From assembly GCA_024708885.1 (NCBI GenBank), contig JANJXT010000056.1:1-44408 (forward strand): 44,408 nt of DNA, in the 5' to 3' direction. Numbering within the stretch: position 1 is the first letter of the stretch; every line of letters begins with the position of its first letter. This DNA is from Thiobacillus sp. (GTDB lineage Bacteria; Pseudomonadota; Gammaproteobacteria; Burkholderiales; Thiobacillaceae). The notes beneath the pieces were generated by a model, which had not been told where the DNA came from, made no database searches, and was given only the letters and a program-made list of their open reading frames with translations. The translations under genes and the position numbers were made by a program. This document shows positions 25,564-35,582 of the stretch, in pieces.

Positions 25564-27435
25564 TCAGATCTCGAGCTGGGCACCGAGTTCGACCACGCGG
25601 TTGGCGGGAATCCGGAAGAAGGTCATGGGGCTGGCCGCGTTGCGCGCCATGCCGGCGAAGAGATGCTCGCGCCAGAGCATCATGCCTTCGCCGCGGGTGG
25701 GAATGAGGTTTTCCCGGCTCAGGAAGAAGGTGGTCTCCATCATGTCGAACGGCATGCCGCACGAACACTCCGCCATGGCCTTGGGGATGTCAACGTCATC
25801 CATGAAGCCGTAGCGGAGGGTGACCTGGTAGAAATCGTCGGCCAGCCGCGCCCGTTCGAGTCGCCGCTCGAGCGCCACGTAAGGCACTTCGGCGTGGCGC
25901 ACGTTCAGGATCACCACGCGCTCGTGCAGCACTTTGTTGTGCTTGAGGTTGTGCAGCAAGGCCAGCGGCACCGCGTTCGCATCGGCAGTCATGAACACCG
26001 CGGTACCCGCCACACGGATCGGCGGATGGGCGAGCAGGCTCTCCACGAACGGAGTGAGAGGCAGGGCCTTCTCGCGCAGGCGCAGCGTCACCATGTCCCG
26101 GCCGCGCTTCCACGTCACCAGCAGGGTGAACAGCACCAGCGCCACGACCAGGGGAAACCAGCCGCCCTCCGGAATCTTCGCCAGATTCGCACCGAAGAAG
26201 GCCGAATCGATGACAAGGAAGAATGCCATCGCCACCCCCGCAAGTACGGGGTGAAGGCCCCACTGCACGCGCATGAGCAAGCCGAGCAGCAGCGTGTCGA
26301 TGGCAAACGTCGCAGTCACCGCAATGCCGTAGGCGGCGGCGAGATTGCTCGAACTCTGGAAGCCGAGAATCAGCATGGCCACGCCACACGCCAGAGTCCA
26401 GTTGACGAAGGGGATGTAGATCTGGCCTGCCTCGGCCGCCGAGGTATGGCGGATGATCAGGCGCGGCGCGTAGCCCATCTGGATCACTTGGCGGGTCACC
26501 GAGAACGCACCCGAAATGACTGCCTGTGAAGCAATCACGGTTGCCGCAGTGGCTAGTCCGATCATCGGATAGAGCGCCCAATCCGGGGCGAGCAGGTAGA
26601 AGGGATTGCGCACGGCTTCGGGATTGGCGAGCAGCAGCGCCCCCTGGCCGAAGTAGTTGAGCGTGAGGGCGGGCAGGGCATAGGCGAACCACACCAGCTG
26701 GATGGGGCGGCGACCGAAATGTCCCATGTCGGCGTACAGGGCCTCCGCGCCAGTGATCGCCAGCACCACCGCACCGAGAATGAAAAAGCTCGCCATGCCG
26801 TGCGCGGCAAAAAAATTCAGGGCTTGCGTGGGCAGCAGCGCCGCGAGGATGCCGGGGTTCCGAAGAATGCCGAGCACGCCAAGCAGGCCCAGCACCCCGA
26901 ACCACGCCAGCATGACCGGTCCGAACAGCGTGCCGATGGATGCGGTGCCGTGCTGCTGGATGACGAACAGTCCCAGCAGGATACCGAGCGCAAGCGGCAC
27001 GACGAAGGGATGCAGAAACGGCGCGCCCATTTCCAGTCCCTCGACCGCGGACAACACGGAAATAGCCGGCGTGATCAGGGTGTCGCCGAAGAACAGCGAG
27101 GCACCCAGAAAGCCCAGCGACATCAGAAACCAGCGGCTGCGTGACGCCAGCGGCGCGTGCCCCTGCAGCAACGAGAGCAGGGCGAGGACGCCGCCCTCGC
27201 CCTTGTTGTCGGCACGCATCATTACGCCGACATACTTAAGCGACACCACGAACACGAGCGACCAGAAGATCAGCGAAAGGATGCCCAGCACGTTGTCCGG
27301 CGTGAGCGGCAGGTGGTGCCCGCCGAACACCTCCTTCATCGTGTAGAGGGGGCTGGTGCCGATGTCGCCGAAGACCACACCCAGCGCCCCCAGCGCAAGC
27401 GCGGGCGTGCCGTGAGATCGGTGGGACGGGTTCAT
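25564..27435 (-). CDS. kup: Low-affinity potassium uptake protein
   Basis: Kup, a proton-coupled potassium transporter of the inner membrane, 623 residues, the usual length. It shows the family start LGALGVVFGDIGTSPLYTMK, about twelve hydrophobic segments in the first 430 residues, and the soluble C-terminal region ending with LIPTRGEGMMLWREHLFAGM, then PANRVVELGAQLEI. ATG 27435 is chosen because MNPSHRSHGTPAL runs straight into the conserved domain; the frame continues upstream to 27549 without family similarity. It marks the return to core chromosome. Together with trkA/trkH at the right end, the window encodes two potassium uptake routes. Confidence 0.95.
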   Translation of the reverse strand: MNPSHRSHGTPALALGALGVVFGDIGTSPLYTMKEVFGGHHLPLTPDNVLGILSLIFWSLVFVVSLKYVGVMMRADNKGEGGVLALLSLLQGHAPLASRSRWFLMSLGFLGASLFFGDTLITPAISVLSAVEGLEMGAPFLHPFVVPLALGILLGLFVIQQHGTASIGTLFGPVMLAWFGVLGLLGVLGILRNPGILAALLPTQALNFFAAHGMASFFILGAVVLAITGAEALYADMGHFGRRPIQLVWFAYALPALTLNYFGQGALLLANPEAVRNPFYLLAPDWALYPMIGLATAATVIASQAVISGAFSVTRQVIQMGYAPRLIIRHTSAAEAGQIYIPFVNWTLACGVAMLILGFQSSSNLAAAYGIAVTATFAIDTLLLGLLMRVQWGLHPVLAGVAMAFFLVIDSAFFGANLAKIPEGGWFPLVVALVLFTLLVTWKRGRDMVTLRLREKALPLTPFVESLLAHPPIRVAGTAVFMTADANAVPLALLHNLKHNKVLHERVVILNVRHAEVPYVALERRLERARLADDFYQVTLRYGFMDDVDIPKAMAECSCGMPFDMMETTFFLSRENLIPTRGEGMMLWREHLFAGMARNAASPMTFFRIPANRVVELGAQLEI

Positions 27436-27633
27436 TGTGCGGACACCATGCTTCGGAAGCTTTGACAACGCGAGTTCGGACGCGGTCGTTTCCGGGTTCA
27501 GCCTGCCGGCGGATGATACGGCACGACCGGCGTTTGCGATAGCCGCCAACCAGGCTGCGCCACTACAGCCACGGACGCCAGTACCCGACGCGGCGGACTA
27601 ATCGGCTCCCGGCGAACGCAGGCTTGCACCCAC

Positions 27634-27657
27634 AAAAAATCCCGGCTGAACCGGGCT
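27634..27657 (-). terminator. Terminator after the rhodanese-like gene
   Basis: On the minus strand GCCCGG-TTCA-GCCGGG is followed by ATTTTTT. It sits 22 bases after the stop of the rhodanese-like gene and ends the minus-strand run from the LysM gene downward. Confidence 0.75.
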
Positions 27658-27678
27658 TTCGCAGCGATGCGGACGTCT

Positions 27679-28059
27679 TCAGTCCTTCTTCGCGATGGCG
27701 AATTCCGCTTCCTTCCATTCCGGGTAGCCGCCGCGGAACCCGTAGATGTTTTTCCAGCCAGCCTTCATTGCCATGATCGCGGATTTGTAGCTCTTCCAGC
27801 AGAAGCTGCCGTCGCAATACATGATGAGGGGGACGTTCTTGTCCTTGGGCAGGCGGTTGAGCGGGAACGGGTCATCCGCCGGGTCGAAGTCGACCTTGCT
27901 GGCGGTGGCCAGCGCAAGCTTGAGGCGTTGCCGCTGCGCAGGCTGCGCGCCAGTTTTTGCTGGGCGGGCGCGCCCACGCTTTGGGTTTTCACCGACAGCG
28001 CCCGCACGGGCACGGCACTGCTGGTGTAAAAGCAGGGGCAGAACCGCGACTTGGCGCAT
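27679..28059 (-). CDS. Rhodanese-like protein, N-terminus damaged
   Basis: The C-terminal 75 residues are a rhodanese domain half: SKVDFDPADDPFPLNRLPKD, then PLIMYCDGSFCWKSYKSAI with the active-site Cys loop, and NIYGFRGGYPEWKEAEF. The N-terminal 50 residues do not fit: they read as Arg/Gln-rich (HQQCRARAGAVGENPKRGR), while the alternative frame gives a signal-like TSSAVPVRALSVKTQSVGA. This suggests compensating frameshifts or loss of the first half of the rhodanese domain. If exported and intact it would be a periplasmic sulfurtransferase-like protein; as read here it is probably partial. Confidence 0.6.
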   Translation of the reverse strand: MRQVAVLPLLLHQQCRARAGAVGENPKRGRARPAKTGAQPAQRQRLKLALATASKVDFDPADDPFPLNRLPKDKNVPLIMYCDGSFCWKSYKSAIMAMKAGWKNIYGFRGGYPEWKEAEFAIAKKD

Positions 28060-28128
28060 GACGATCTCCGGAAATGCTGAACAGGCCTCTGGAGTATCGG
28101 CACAAGCAGGGGGAGATTCAGGGACGGA

Positions 28129-28518
28129 TCAGGTGTCGGCCGGCTGCCATGCAAGCAGGATTTCGCGCAGGCGTGCGACGTCGGCTGGAAGCGCAAGCGC
28201 GGCGTCGATGCGCAAGCGTGCGCTCACTTTGTCGAGTGCAGACTGGTGTGACGGATCATAAAATACGAGCACGCGCGTCTCGGGCAGGCGCTGTACCGCG
28301 GCGAGCACGGATTCGAGATTGGACAAGCGATCGCGAAAATCCGCCTGGTGATAGAAATCGGCGACGACCACCGTGGGCGGTGCTTTTTTCAGCGTGCCGA
28401 GCGCGCGACGCTCGGACCCCTCGACGGTGACGGCGTAACCGAGCTCCTGATAGAGCTTCTTGTAGCCTGCGGTACCGAGAAAGGTATTGACCATGAGCAG
28501 GCCGGGTGGCGCGCTCAT
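28129..28518 (-). CDS. Receiver-like hypothetical protein after topA
   Basis: A 129-residue protein of unknown function. The pattern of alternating strands and helices (TVVVADFYHQADFRDRLSNL, TRVLVFYDPSHQSAL, DAALALPADVARLREILL) resembles a response-regulator receiver fold, but the acidic pocket is incomplete, so phosphorylation is doubtful. ATG 28518 overlaps the stop of topA (ATGA), which indicates co-translation with the topoisomerase. A longer open frame upstream is only antisense-like reading of topA and is not used. Confidence 0.7.
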   Translation of the reverse strand: MSAPPGLLMVNTFLGTAGYKKLYQELGYAVTVEGSERRALGTLKKAPPTVVVADFYHQADFRDRLSNLESVLAAVQRLPETRVLVFYDPSHQSALDKVSARLRIDAALALPADVARLREILLAWQPADT

Positions 28519-31079
28519 GCGGCGGGTTTGCGTGTGGCGGCCTTCTTGCCCGCCGGTTTCGCCGCGGTCTTCGCCGCAGCGGGCTTTTTCGCGGCAGGTT
28601 TTCTTGCTTCCGCCTTCTCGCCCGCCGCGGCTTTCTTCGTCGTGGCGGCCTTGCGTGCGGGTTTCTTCACCGGCCCCTTGGCGATGCGCGCGGCAATGAG
28701 ATCGAGCGCCTCCGCAAGGGTGATCTCTTCCGGGGTGATGTCCTTCGGCAGCGTGGCATTGGTCGTGCCGTGTTTCACATACGGTCCGTAGCGCCCGCTG
28801 CGCACGGTGATGTCCTTGCCGTCGTCCGGATGCGGACCCAGATTCTTCAGCACCGAAGCGGCCGAATCGGCACCGCGCGGTGCGCGTTCCATGGCGAGCA
28901 CTTCGAGCGCGCGCGGCAGGTCGATTTCGTAGACGCTGTCGCTTTTGGGGATCGACTTGAACTTGCCGTCGTGCAGCAGGTAGGGGCCGAAGCGGCCGTT
29001 GTTGGCGACGATGGGCAGGCCGGTGACGGGGTGGTGGCCCACCTCGCGCGGCAGCGAAAGAAATTTCAGCGCCAGTTCGAGCGTGGCGTTTTCCAATGGT
29101 ATGTCTTTGGGCCACGAGGCGCGGCGCGGCTTTGGCGCCTTCTTGTCCTCGGGCATCTCGCCAATCTGCACATAGGGGCCGAAGCGGCCGGACAGGAGCT
29201 TGACGTCGAGTCCACTCGCCGGATCCTTGCCGAGGATGTTGTCGCCCTCGGCCGTGGCGGGATGCAGCGGGCGGGTGTAGTCGCATTCGGGATAACCCGA
29301 GCAGCCGATGAACAGGCCGCGCTTGCTCGCCTGCATGAAGAGCGGCTTGCCGCACTTCGGACACGCCTCGGCGATGGGACAGCCGCGCTCGACGTCCTGC
29401 TTGGCTTTCAGTTCGCCGTCGAACGCCTTCCAGAACTCACCCAGGAGCCGCGTCCACTGGTGCTTGCCGTTGGAGACGTCATCGAGCTTGTCTTCCAGTC
29501 TGGCGGTGAAGTCGTAGTCGACGTAATGGGTGAAGTGGCGGGTGAGAAAGCAGTTGACCAGGCGGCCGACGTCGGTGGGCTGGAAGCGCTTCTTCTCCAG
29601 CACCACGTATTCGCGGTCCTGCAGGGTGGAAATGATGCTGGCGTAGGTCGAGGGGCGGCCGATGCCGTACTCTTCCAGCGCCTTCACCAGGCTCGCCTCG
29701 GTGTAGCGCGGCGGCGGCTGGGTGAAATGCTGCTCGCCGTAGAGTTTGTCGACCGGCAGGGTTTCGCCCTCGGCGAGCGTCGGCAACTTCGATTCTTCCT
29801 CGTCCTCGTCGTCCTGGTACACCGCAAGGAAACCGGGAAACGCCAGCGTCTGTCCGGTGGCGCGGAAGGTGCCGTCGCCCACGGTGATGTCGGCGGCGAC
29901 GGTGTCGAACTGCGCGGCAGTCATCTGACAGGCGACGGTGCGTTTCCAGATCAGCTCGTACAGGCGCGCCTGGTCGTGGGTGAGAAAGGCTTTCACCGCA
30001 TCGGGCGTGCGCGCGACCGCGGTCGGGCGCACCGCCTCGTGCGCTTCCTGCGCGTTCTTGGTCTTGGCCTTGTAGGCGATCGCCGAGGGCGGCAGATAAT
30101 CCTTGTCGAAGTTGGCGCCCACATACTTGCGGATATCCGTGATCGCTTCCTGTGCGAGGTTGACCGAGTCGGTCCGCATGTAGGTGATGAGGCCGACCGG
30201 ACCTTCGCCGAGGTCGATGCCCTCGTACAGCGCCTGCGCGGTGCGCATCACGCGGTCGGTCGTCATGCCGAGGTTGCGCACGCCGGCCTGCTGGAGGGTG
30301 GAGGTGGTGAAGGGCGCGGCGGGGTTGCGCGCGCGGCGCTTCTTCTCGATGCGCATGACGCGGGCGTCGCGGCCCTCCAGCATCGCCAGCCATTCCTTGC
30401 TGCGCGCCTCGTGCTCGACCGAGAACTGCTCGAGCTTCTCGCCCCTGAAGTGCGTGAGTCTGGCGGTGAACGGCTGGGCACCCTTGTGGGTGTCGAGGTG
30501 CAGCGTCCAGTACTCGCGCGGCACGAAGGCTTCGATCTCCAGCTCACGCTCGACGATCATGCGCAACGCGGGCGACTGCACGCGGCCGGCGGACAGCCCC
30601 GGGCTGATCTTCTTCCACAGCAGCGGCGAGAGGTTGAAGCCGACCAGATAATCGAGCGCGCGCCGCGCCTGCTGGGCGTCGACCAAGTCGGAGGCGATCT
30701 CGCGCGGATGGCGCACCGCGTCCTGGATCGCCGACTCGGTGATTTCGTAGAAGGCGACGCGCTTCATCGGCGTCTTGACCTTCTTCTCTTTGAGAATTTC
30801 GCTGATGTGCCAGGAAATCGCCTCACCCTCGCGGTCCGGGTCGGTGGCGAGCAGCACTTCGTCGGCCTTCTTGGCGGCCTTGACGATGGCGTCGACGTGC
30901 TTGGCGTTGCGCTCGATGATCTGGTACTTCATCGAGAAGGTTTCGGTGTCGACCGCGCCGGTTTTCGGCTCGAGGTCGCGCACGTGGCCGTAGCTGGCGA
31001 GGATGTCGTAGCCGGCGCCGAGGTATTTCTTCAGCGACTTGGATTTTGACGGTGACTCGACGATGACGAGTTTGGACAT
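28515..31079 (-). CDS. topA: DNA topoisomerase I
   Basis: Type IA topoisomerase that relaxes negative supercoils, 854 residues. The TOPRIM domain starts at once ([20 protein letters not shown], then [16 protein letters not shown] with the metal-binding Asp residues). The active-site Tyr is in [13 protein letters not shown] near residue 300. A zinc-ribbon motif follows ([26 protein letters not shown]), then repeated topoisomerase C-terminal modules ([33 protein letters not shown]). The tail of about 50 residues is Lys/Ala-rich, common in this class and probably DNA-binding. ATG 31079 is the family start; the open frame extends further but overlaps smg. Confidence 0.97.
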   Translation of the reverse strand: MSKLVIVESPSKSKSLKKYLGAGYDILASYGHVRDLEPKTGAVDTETFSMKYQIIERNAKHVDAIVKAAKKADEVLLATDPDREGEAISWHISEILKEKKVKTPMKRVAFYEITESAIQDAVRHPREIASDLVDAQQARRALDYLVGFNLSPLLWKKISPGLSAGRVQSPALRMIVERELEIEAFVPREYWTLHLDTHKGAQPFTARLTHFRGEKLEQFSVEHEARSKEWLAMLEGRDARVMRIEKKRRARNPAAPFTTSTLQQAGVRNLGMTTDRVMRTAQALYEGIDLGEGPVGLITYMRTDSVNLAQEAITDIRKYVGANFDKDYLPPSAIAYKAKTKNAQEAHEAVRPTAVARTPDAVKAFLTHDQARLYELIWKRTVACQMTAAQFDTVAADITVGDGTFRATGQTLAFPGFLAVYQDDEDEEESKLPTLAEGETLPVDKLYGEQHFTQPPPRYTEASLVKALEEYGIGRPSTYASIISTLQDREYVVLEKKRFQPTDVGRLVNCFLTRHFTHYVDYDFTARLEDKLDDVSNGKHQWTRLLGEFWKAFDGELKAKQDVERGCPIAEACPKCGKPLFMQASKRGLFIGCSGYPECDYTRPLHPATAEGDNILGKDPASGLDVKLLSGRFGPYVQIGEMPEDKKAPKPRRASWPKDIPLENATLELALKFLSLPREVGHHPVTGLPIVANNGRFGPYLLHDGKFKSIPKSDSVYEIDLPRALEVLAMERAPRGADSAASVLKNLGPHPDDGKDITVRSGRYGPYVKHGTTNATLPKDITPEEITLAEALDLIAARIAKGPVKKPARKAATTKKAAAGEKAEARKPAAKKPAAAKTAAKPAGKKAATRKPAA

Positions 31080-31525
31080 CAGTGCAGGCGTCCCGGCTCG
31101 TGGTTCAGCAGCATGTCTTCCAGATGGGTGAAATGCTCGATGCGGCCGCGGCTCCACAGCACGATCAGGGTCATCCAGCGCACGTGATCGGGCTCGATCT
31201 CCTCGCCCGCCAGTTGCATCAGGCCCGAGATGACCCATTCGCGCGACTCGGGGTCGAGTACCTCGGCGCCGACGAGAAAGGCGATTTCGGCGCGGCACGC
31301 CGCGTCAAGCCGTTCCAGTTCCTCCGGGGCGTAATGGCGCTCGAAGGCGTGCGCCAGGCGTTCGTGCGTGGCGCTCTCCGACAGATGTCCGAACCAGTCC
31401 AGCGTCGCATTGATGTGGGCTTCCTCGAAGCCGGCGGCGAACAGGCGCTTTTCCAGCGCGTCGCGGTTGGGCGCGAGTTCCGCCATGCGGAAGCTTTCGT
31501 AAAGGTAGACCAGGATGTCGAGCAT
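31079..31525 (-). CDS. smg: Smg family protein (DUF494)
   Basis: A 148-residue Smg protein, commonly found between dprA and topA in proteobacteria; its exact role is unknown. It matches the family start MLDILVYLYESF and end RGRIEHFTHLEDMLL. ATG 31525 is chosen on this basis; upstream in-frame residues are not conserved. Its stop shares one base with the topA start (TGATG), and dprA ends four bases before it, so all three genes are probably on one transcript. Confidence 0.93.
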   Translation of the reverse strand: MLDILVYLYESFRMAELAPNRDALEKRLFAAGFEEAHINATLDWFGHLSESATHERLAHAFERHYAPEELERLDAACRAEIAFLVGAEVLDPESREWVISGLMQLAGEEIEPDHVRWMTLIVLWSRGRIEHFTHLEDMLLNHEPGRLH

Positions 31526-31529
31526 GATG

Positions 31530-32600
31530 TCAATGGAGTCTTTGGTAGCGCCCGCCCGGCAGGGTCGCCACGCGGCCCTCGAGTTCAAGCGTCAACAGCT
31601 TCGCCGAAAGCGCATCCAGCGTCAACCCGGTTCGCTGTACCAGCGTGTCGAGCGTGACCGGGGCGCCGTCGAGCGCGCCAAGCAGCGGGTCGGCCTCGGC
31701 CTCGGCCGGGCTGGGCGGGGCGAGACGTCCGGGCCAGGCGAGCTCCTCCAGGATGTCGGCGGCGGATTCGACCAGCTTGGCGCCCTGCTTGATGAGTGCA
31801 TGGCAGCCGCGCGCCAGCGGCGAATGGATCGAGCCGGGGATGGCGAACACCTCGCGCCCCTGTTCGGTGGCGACGCGCGCGGTGATGAGCGAGCCGCTGC
31901 CGGGCGCGGCTTCGACCACCAGCACGCCGCGCGCGAGCCCGCTGATGAGGCGGTTGCGGCGCGGGACGTTGCCGGGCAGCGGCGGCGTGCCCAGTGCAAA
32001 TTCCGAGACGATGAGGCCGTTTTCGGCGAGATCGCGGGCGAGCGCCTGGTTGCGTGCGGGGTAGATGCGATCGAGCCCGGTGCCGATGACGGCAACGCTG
32101 GAGCCGGCGCCAGCGAGTCCGCCGCGGTGGGCGGCGGCGTCGATGCCGAGCGCCAGCCCGCTGACGACGACGAGCCCGGCGTCCGACAGGGCGTGCGCGA
32201 ACGCTTGGGCGTCGCGCACGCCCTGCGGCGTGGCGTTGCGGCTGCCGACGATGCCGAGCGCGGGTCCGCCGAGCAGTTCGCGCCGGCCCTTGCAGTAGAG
32301 CAGGGCCGGCGGATCGGGGATTTCGAGCAATTGTCGCGGATAGTCCGCATCGGCAAGGGTCAGGACGCTGTTGCCGGGCTGCTCGAGCCAGGCCTGTGCG
32401 GCGTCACGCTGCGCCGCGTCGGGTCCGGCGAGGAGGGCATCGCATTGCGCGGCGGACAGATGCGCCGACAGGGCGCCGCGGCCGCATGCCAAAACGGCCT
32501 CCGGAGAACCGAAGGCCGTCAGCAGACGCAGCAGGCTGGTGTTGCCGATGCCCGGCACCAGGGCCAGGCGCAGCCAGGGGTCGAGTCCGGATGCGCTCAG
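31530..32600 (-). CDS. dprA: DNA processing protein, start uncertain
   Basis: DprA loads RecA on incoming single-stranded DNA during natural transformation. The Rossmann-like core is clear: ALGIVGSRNATPQGV, VVVSGLALGIDAAAHRGGL, AVIGTGLDRIYPARN, VSEFALGTPPLPGNVPRRNR and AAPGSGSLITARVATEQGRE. A C-terminal winged helix follows (LVQRTGLTLDALSAKLLTLE). The start is unclear: no ATG, GTG or TTG lies just before the conserved GLDPWLRLALVPGIG. A CTG at 32600 fits a start overlapping the LysM gene stop. The only upstream ATG (32870) would add about 90 residues antisense-like in composition. The coordinates assume the CTG. Confidence 0.85.
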   Translation of the reverse strand: MSASGLDPWLRLALVPGIGNTSLLRLLTAFGSPEAVLACGRGALSAHLSAAQCDALLAGPDAAQRDAAQAWLEQPGNSVLTLADADYPRQLLEIPDPPALLYCKGRRELLGGPALGIVGSRNATPQGVRDAQAFAHALSDAGLVVVSGLALGIDAAAHRGGLAGAGSSVAVIGTGLDRIYPARNQALARDLAENGLIVSEFALGTPPLPGNVPRRNRLISGLARGVLVVEAAPGSGSLITARVATEQGREVFAIPGSIHSPLARGCHALIKQGAKLVESAADILEELAWPGRLAPPSPAEAEADPLLGALDGAPVTLDTLVQRTGLTLDALSAKLLTLELEGRVATLPGGRYQRLH

Positions 32601-33871
32601 GGGTTCTTGACCGTATCCAGCAGGTACACCGGGCGCTCGGACTGCATGACGAGCGCGTAGGCGACGCGGTCGAACACGCGATACACCATCAGCAGGCCGG
32701 TGCGGCTGTCGGGCAGTTGCACGCTGTCGGCGCGTTTTTTCTCGACGCAGTCGCGGTCGTATACGTCCTTCGGGTCGAAGAACTGGTCGAAGCTCACCTT
32801 CTTGCCGGGCTTGAGACACCCGACATCCATGTAGGCCCAGGGACCCGACTGCACCTCGGCCTGCTTGCACTCCTGCATCGTCTGGCGAACGTCGTGGAAC
32901 TGGTCGTAGCTGACCTTCTCGCCCGGCTTGATGCAGCCGGAATCCATGAACACCCAGCGCTGGCGACCGCCGCTGACGGCTTCGGTCTTCACCAGCCGGC
33001 CGGCGCGATGCACGGCCAGTACGTGGCCGGGCTCGAGGCCGTCGCGCGCGCCGCGGTTGATGACCACGGTCTGATAGCGGCCGGTGTTGGAGACGCTTTC
33101 GCCGCCATAGGCCGAAATGACCTTGGCGGACACCGGCTTGTCCGGCGCGTGCGGCACGAACTCGAACACCGAGTCCTGGCGCGCCGGCAGGATGCGGTCC
33201 TTCGCCAGCACCTCCTGGGCGGTGCGGGTGATGCGCAGCTTCTGGGGATCGCCCGGCAGCGTGGTTTCCGCGTCGCCCAGGTAGAGCGCCTCGTGGCCGA
33301 GCGACTCGCCGTTGTCAGGGTTGGTCAGCGCCTGGCCCTGGCGGTAGATCTGCCAGCTGCGTGTGCCCGAGCCGTCGCTGGTCGCCCAGGCGCTGTCACC
33401 GGCGGCGAGAATGACCCGCTCTTCAGCGCTGCCAAGGATCTGCGGCGACTGGTCCAGCTGGCCGGCCTCGACCACCAGCGGCTGTTGCAGGAAGGCCTGC
33501 ACCGCACCGATGGGAATGGGCGGGATCGATTCGTCGCTGATTTCGGTGACGCGCGCGCCGGGCGACATGCGCACCGTCGGCAGGCCGTGCGCATCGCCCT
33601 TGACCAGCGTCAGGCGGGGCGTGGCGCCGCTGCGGTCGAGCACCACGCGGTCGCCCGGATAGATCCAGTGCGGATCCTTGATTTCCTTGCGGTTCAGATT
33701 CCAGATTTCCGGCCAGCGCCACGGGTCCTTGAGAAAACGTCCGGAAATGTCCCACAGCGTGTCGCCCTTGACCACGACGTAGTGGTCCGGTGCGTTGTCC
33801 TGCAGGGCAAGGGTGTCGGCCATGGCCGGCAGGGCCAGCAGCATGGCAAGGGAGACTACGAGTCGGCGCAC
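32597..33871 (-). CDS. LysM-domain envelope protein
   Basis: A 424-residue secreted protein with a signal peptide (MRRLVVSLAMLLALPAMA) and an N-terminal LysM domain (DHYVVVKGDTLWDIS, FLKDPWRWPEIWNLNR, IYPGDRVVL) that binds peptidoglycan. The remainder is a less-known domain common beside dprA in Betaproteobacteria. It contains two similar Cys-containing segments, DSGCIKPGEKVSYDQF and DVGCLKPGKKVSFDQF, a duplicated motif. I chose GTG 33871, since GGAGGG lies seven bases upstream and the signal peptide starts there; ATGs at 33886 and 33901 give an unlikely extension. It is divergent from def. Confidence 0.88.
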   Translation of the reverse strand: MRRLVVSLAMLLALPAMADTLALQDNAPDHYVVVKGDTLWDISGRFLKDPWRWPEIWNLNRKEIKDPHWIYPGDRVVLDRSGATPRLTLVKGDAHGLPTVRMSPGARVTEISDESIPPIPIGAVQAFLQQPLVVEAGQLDQSPQILGSAEERVILAAGDSAWATSDGSGTRSWQIYRQGQALTNPDNGESLGHEALYLGDAETTLPGDPQKLRITRTAQEVLAKDRILPARQDSVFEFVPHAPDKPVSAKVISAYGGESVSNTGRYQTVVINRGARDGLEPGHVLAVHRAGRLVKTEAVSGGRQRWVFMDSGCIKPGEKVSYDQFHDVRQTMQECKQAEVQSGPWAYMDVGCLKPGKKVSFDQFFDPKDVYDRDCVEKKRADSVQLPDSRTGLLMVYRVFDRVAYALVMQSERPVYLLDTVKNP

Positions 33872-34031
33872 AGGGGAACCCTCCATCTGAACTTTGTCCA
33901 ATTTGCGTTGAATTTATTGAAGGTGCGCATAGCTTACGGTCATTCCGTCCCGTATATTTAGGATTTCGTGCACGCCGACGCAGATTTTTCGTCAAATTTT
34001 GCGCCCAGACCTTTAATTCGTAAAGCTTTTT
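33872..34031. promoter_or_regulatory. Divergent LysM/def intergenic region
   Basis: 160 bases between two divergently read genes, AT-richer than the flanks, so promoters for both should lie here. A TTTAAT at about 34013 is a possible -10 box for def. No strong -35 match or repeat is seen. Confidence 0.4.
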
Positions 34032-34565
34032 ATGGCCAAACTGTCCATCCTGCACTATCCCGACCCGCGCCTGCACACCGTCGCCAAGCCGGTCGAGGTG
34101 GTCGACGCACGCATCCGCACCCTGGTCGACGACATGGCGGAAACCATGTACGCGGCACCCGGTATCGGGCTGGCCGCCACGCAGGTCGATGTCCACGAGC
34201 GCGTGGTGGTGATCGACATCTCGGAGACGCACAAGGAGCTCAAGGTGTTCATCAACCCGGAAATCGTCGCCCAGTCGGGGCGCGCCGAAGGGGAAGAGGG
34301 GTGCCTGTCGGTGCCGGGCGTATTCGACCGCGTGACGCGCGCCGAGCGCATCACCGTGCGCGCGCTGGACCGCGACGGCGCGCCGTTCGAACTGGAAGCC
34401 GAGGGGCTCCTTGCGGTGTGCATCCAGCACGAACTCGACCACCTGCAGGGCAAGGTGTTCGTCGATTACCTGTCGATGCTCAAGCGCAAGCGCATCCGCA
34501 CCCGGCTGCAAAAACAGGCGCGCGAACACCGCCCCGACCCGGCGCCGGTGCGCGCCTCGCTCTGA
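34032..34565 (+). CDS. def: Peptide deformylase
   Basis: Removes the formyl group from the N-terminal Met of new proteins. 177 residues. All three motifs are present: GIGLAATQ near residue 44, EGCLS near 91 (metal-binding Cys), and QHELDHL near 134 (two metal-binding His and the catalytic Glu). ATG 34032 begins [14 protein letters not shown], the family start. fmt follows after 11 bases, the usual pair. Confidence 0.97.
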   Translation: MAKLSILHYPDPRLHTVAKPVEVVDARIRTLVDDMAETMYAAPGIGLAATQVDVHERVVVIDISETHKELKVFINPEIVAQSGRAEGEEGCLSVPGVFDRVTRAERITVRALDRDGAPFELEAEGLLAVCIQHELDHLQGKVFVDYLSMLKRKRIRTRLQKQAREHRPDPAPVRASL

Positions 34566-34576
34566 GCACGCCGCGC

Positions 34577-35494
34577 ATGCGTCTCGTCTTTGCCGGCACG
34601 CCGCCGTTCGCGGCGACCGCGCTCGATGCGCTGGCCGACGCCGGCCACGACATCGCGCTGGTGCTGACCCAGCCGGACCGCCCCGCCGGACGCGGCATGA
34701 AACTCGTCCCCGGCGCAGTGAAGCAGACGGCGCTGGCGCGTGGCCTGCAGGTATCGCAGCCGGCCAGCCTGAAGACGCCCGAGGCGCAGGCCGAACTGCG
34801 CGCCGTCGACCCCGACGTCATGGTGGTCGCGGCGTACGGGCTCATCCTGCCGCAGGCGGTGCTCGACCTGCCGCGCCTCGGCTGCCTCAACATCCACGCC
34901 TCGCTCCTGCCGCGCTGGCGCGGCGCGGCCCCGATCCAGCGCGCGATCCTCGCCGGCGACGCGGAAACCGGCATCACCATCATGCAGATGGACGCCGGGC
35001 TCGACACCGGCGCGATGTTGACGAAGACCGTCGTGCCGATCCGCGCGACCGACACCGCGGCGAGCCTGCACGACCGACTGGCCGTGGCCGGCGCGGAGGC
35101 GATCGTCGCTGCGCTGGCGAACTACTCGGCGCTGGTGCCCGAAAAACAGGACGACGCGCAGGCGACCTACGCGGCGAAGCTGAGCAAGGAGGAAGCGAAG
35201 CTGGACTGGCACCTGCCCGCCGAGGCGCTCGCACGCGCGGTGCGCGCCTTCAATCCGGCGCCGGGCGCCTGGACGCTGCTCGAGCGCGCGCCGCTGAAGA
35301 TCTGGGCGGCGCTGCCCGTCGCGGGGACCGGGCTGCCTGGCGAGGTCCTGCGCGCCGAGGCGGACCTGCTGGTCGTCGCCTGCGGCAGCGGGGCGCTGGC
35401 GCTGCAGGAGGTGCAGCCGGCGGGCGGCAAGCGGATGTCCGCCGCCGCGTTCCTGGCCGGCCGGCCGCCTGCGCGCGGCACCCGCCTTGGCTGA
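34577..35494 (+). CDS. fmt: Methionyl-tRNA formyltransferase
   Basis: Formylates initiator Met-tRNA, using 10-formyltetrahydrofolate. 305 residues. It starts [19 protein letters not shown] and shows the folate-site segment [20 protein letters not shown] with the catalytic Asn and His, then [14 protein letters not shown] with the catalytic Asp. The C-terminal tRNA-binding OB domain is shorter and Ala-rich. ATG 34577 is used; the frame is open upstream only over def. It is paired with def, whose product reverses the reaction on proteins. Confidence 0.96.
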   Translation: MRLVFAGTPPFAATALDALADAGHDIALVLTQPDRPAGRGMKLVPGAVKQTALARGLQVSQPASLKTPEAQAELRAVDPDVMVVAAYGLILPQAVLDLPRLGCLNIHASLLPRWRGAAPIQRAILAGDAETGITIMQMDAGLDTGAMLTKTVVPIRATDTAASLHDRLAVAGAEAIVAALANYSALVPEKQDDAQATYAAKLSKEEAKLDWHLPAEALARAVRAFNPAPGAWTLLERAPLKIWAALPVAGTGLPGEVLRAEADLLVVACGSGALALQEVQPAGGKRMSAAAFLAGRPPARGTRLG

Positions 35495-35582
35495 GGCCGC
35501 CGGGTCGGGCGCCTGCTATCATCCGCGCTTCCTTTCGCCGCAAGCCCGATGAATCGGTCGATCGTCCCGGTCATGTCCCCCC

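Noticed and set aside
28506-31049. 847-residue plus-strand frame opposite topA
   Set aside because: Antisense of topA with biased composition and no motif; topA is unmistakable.
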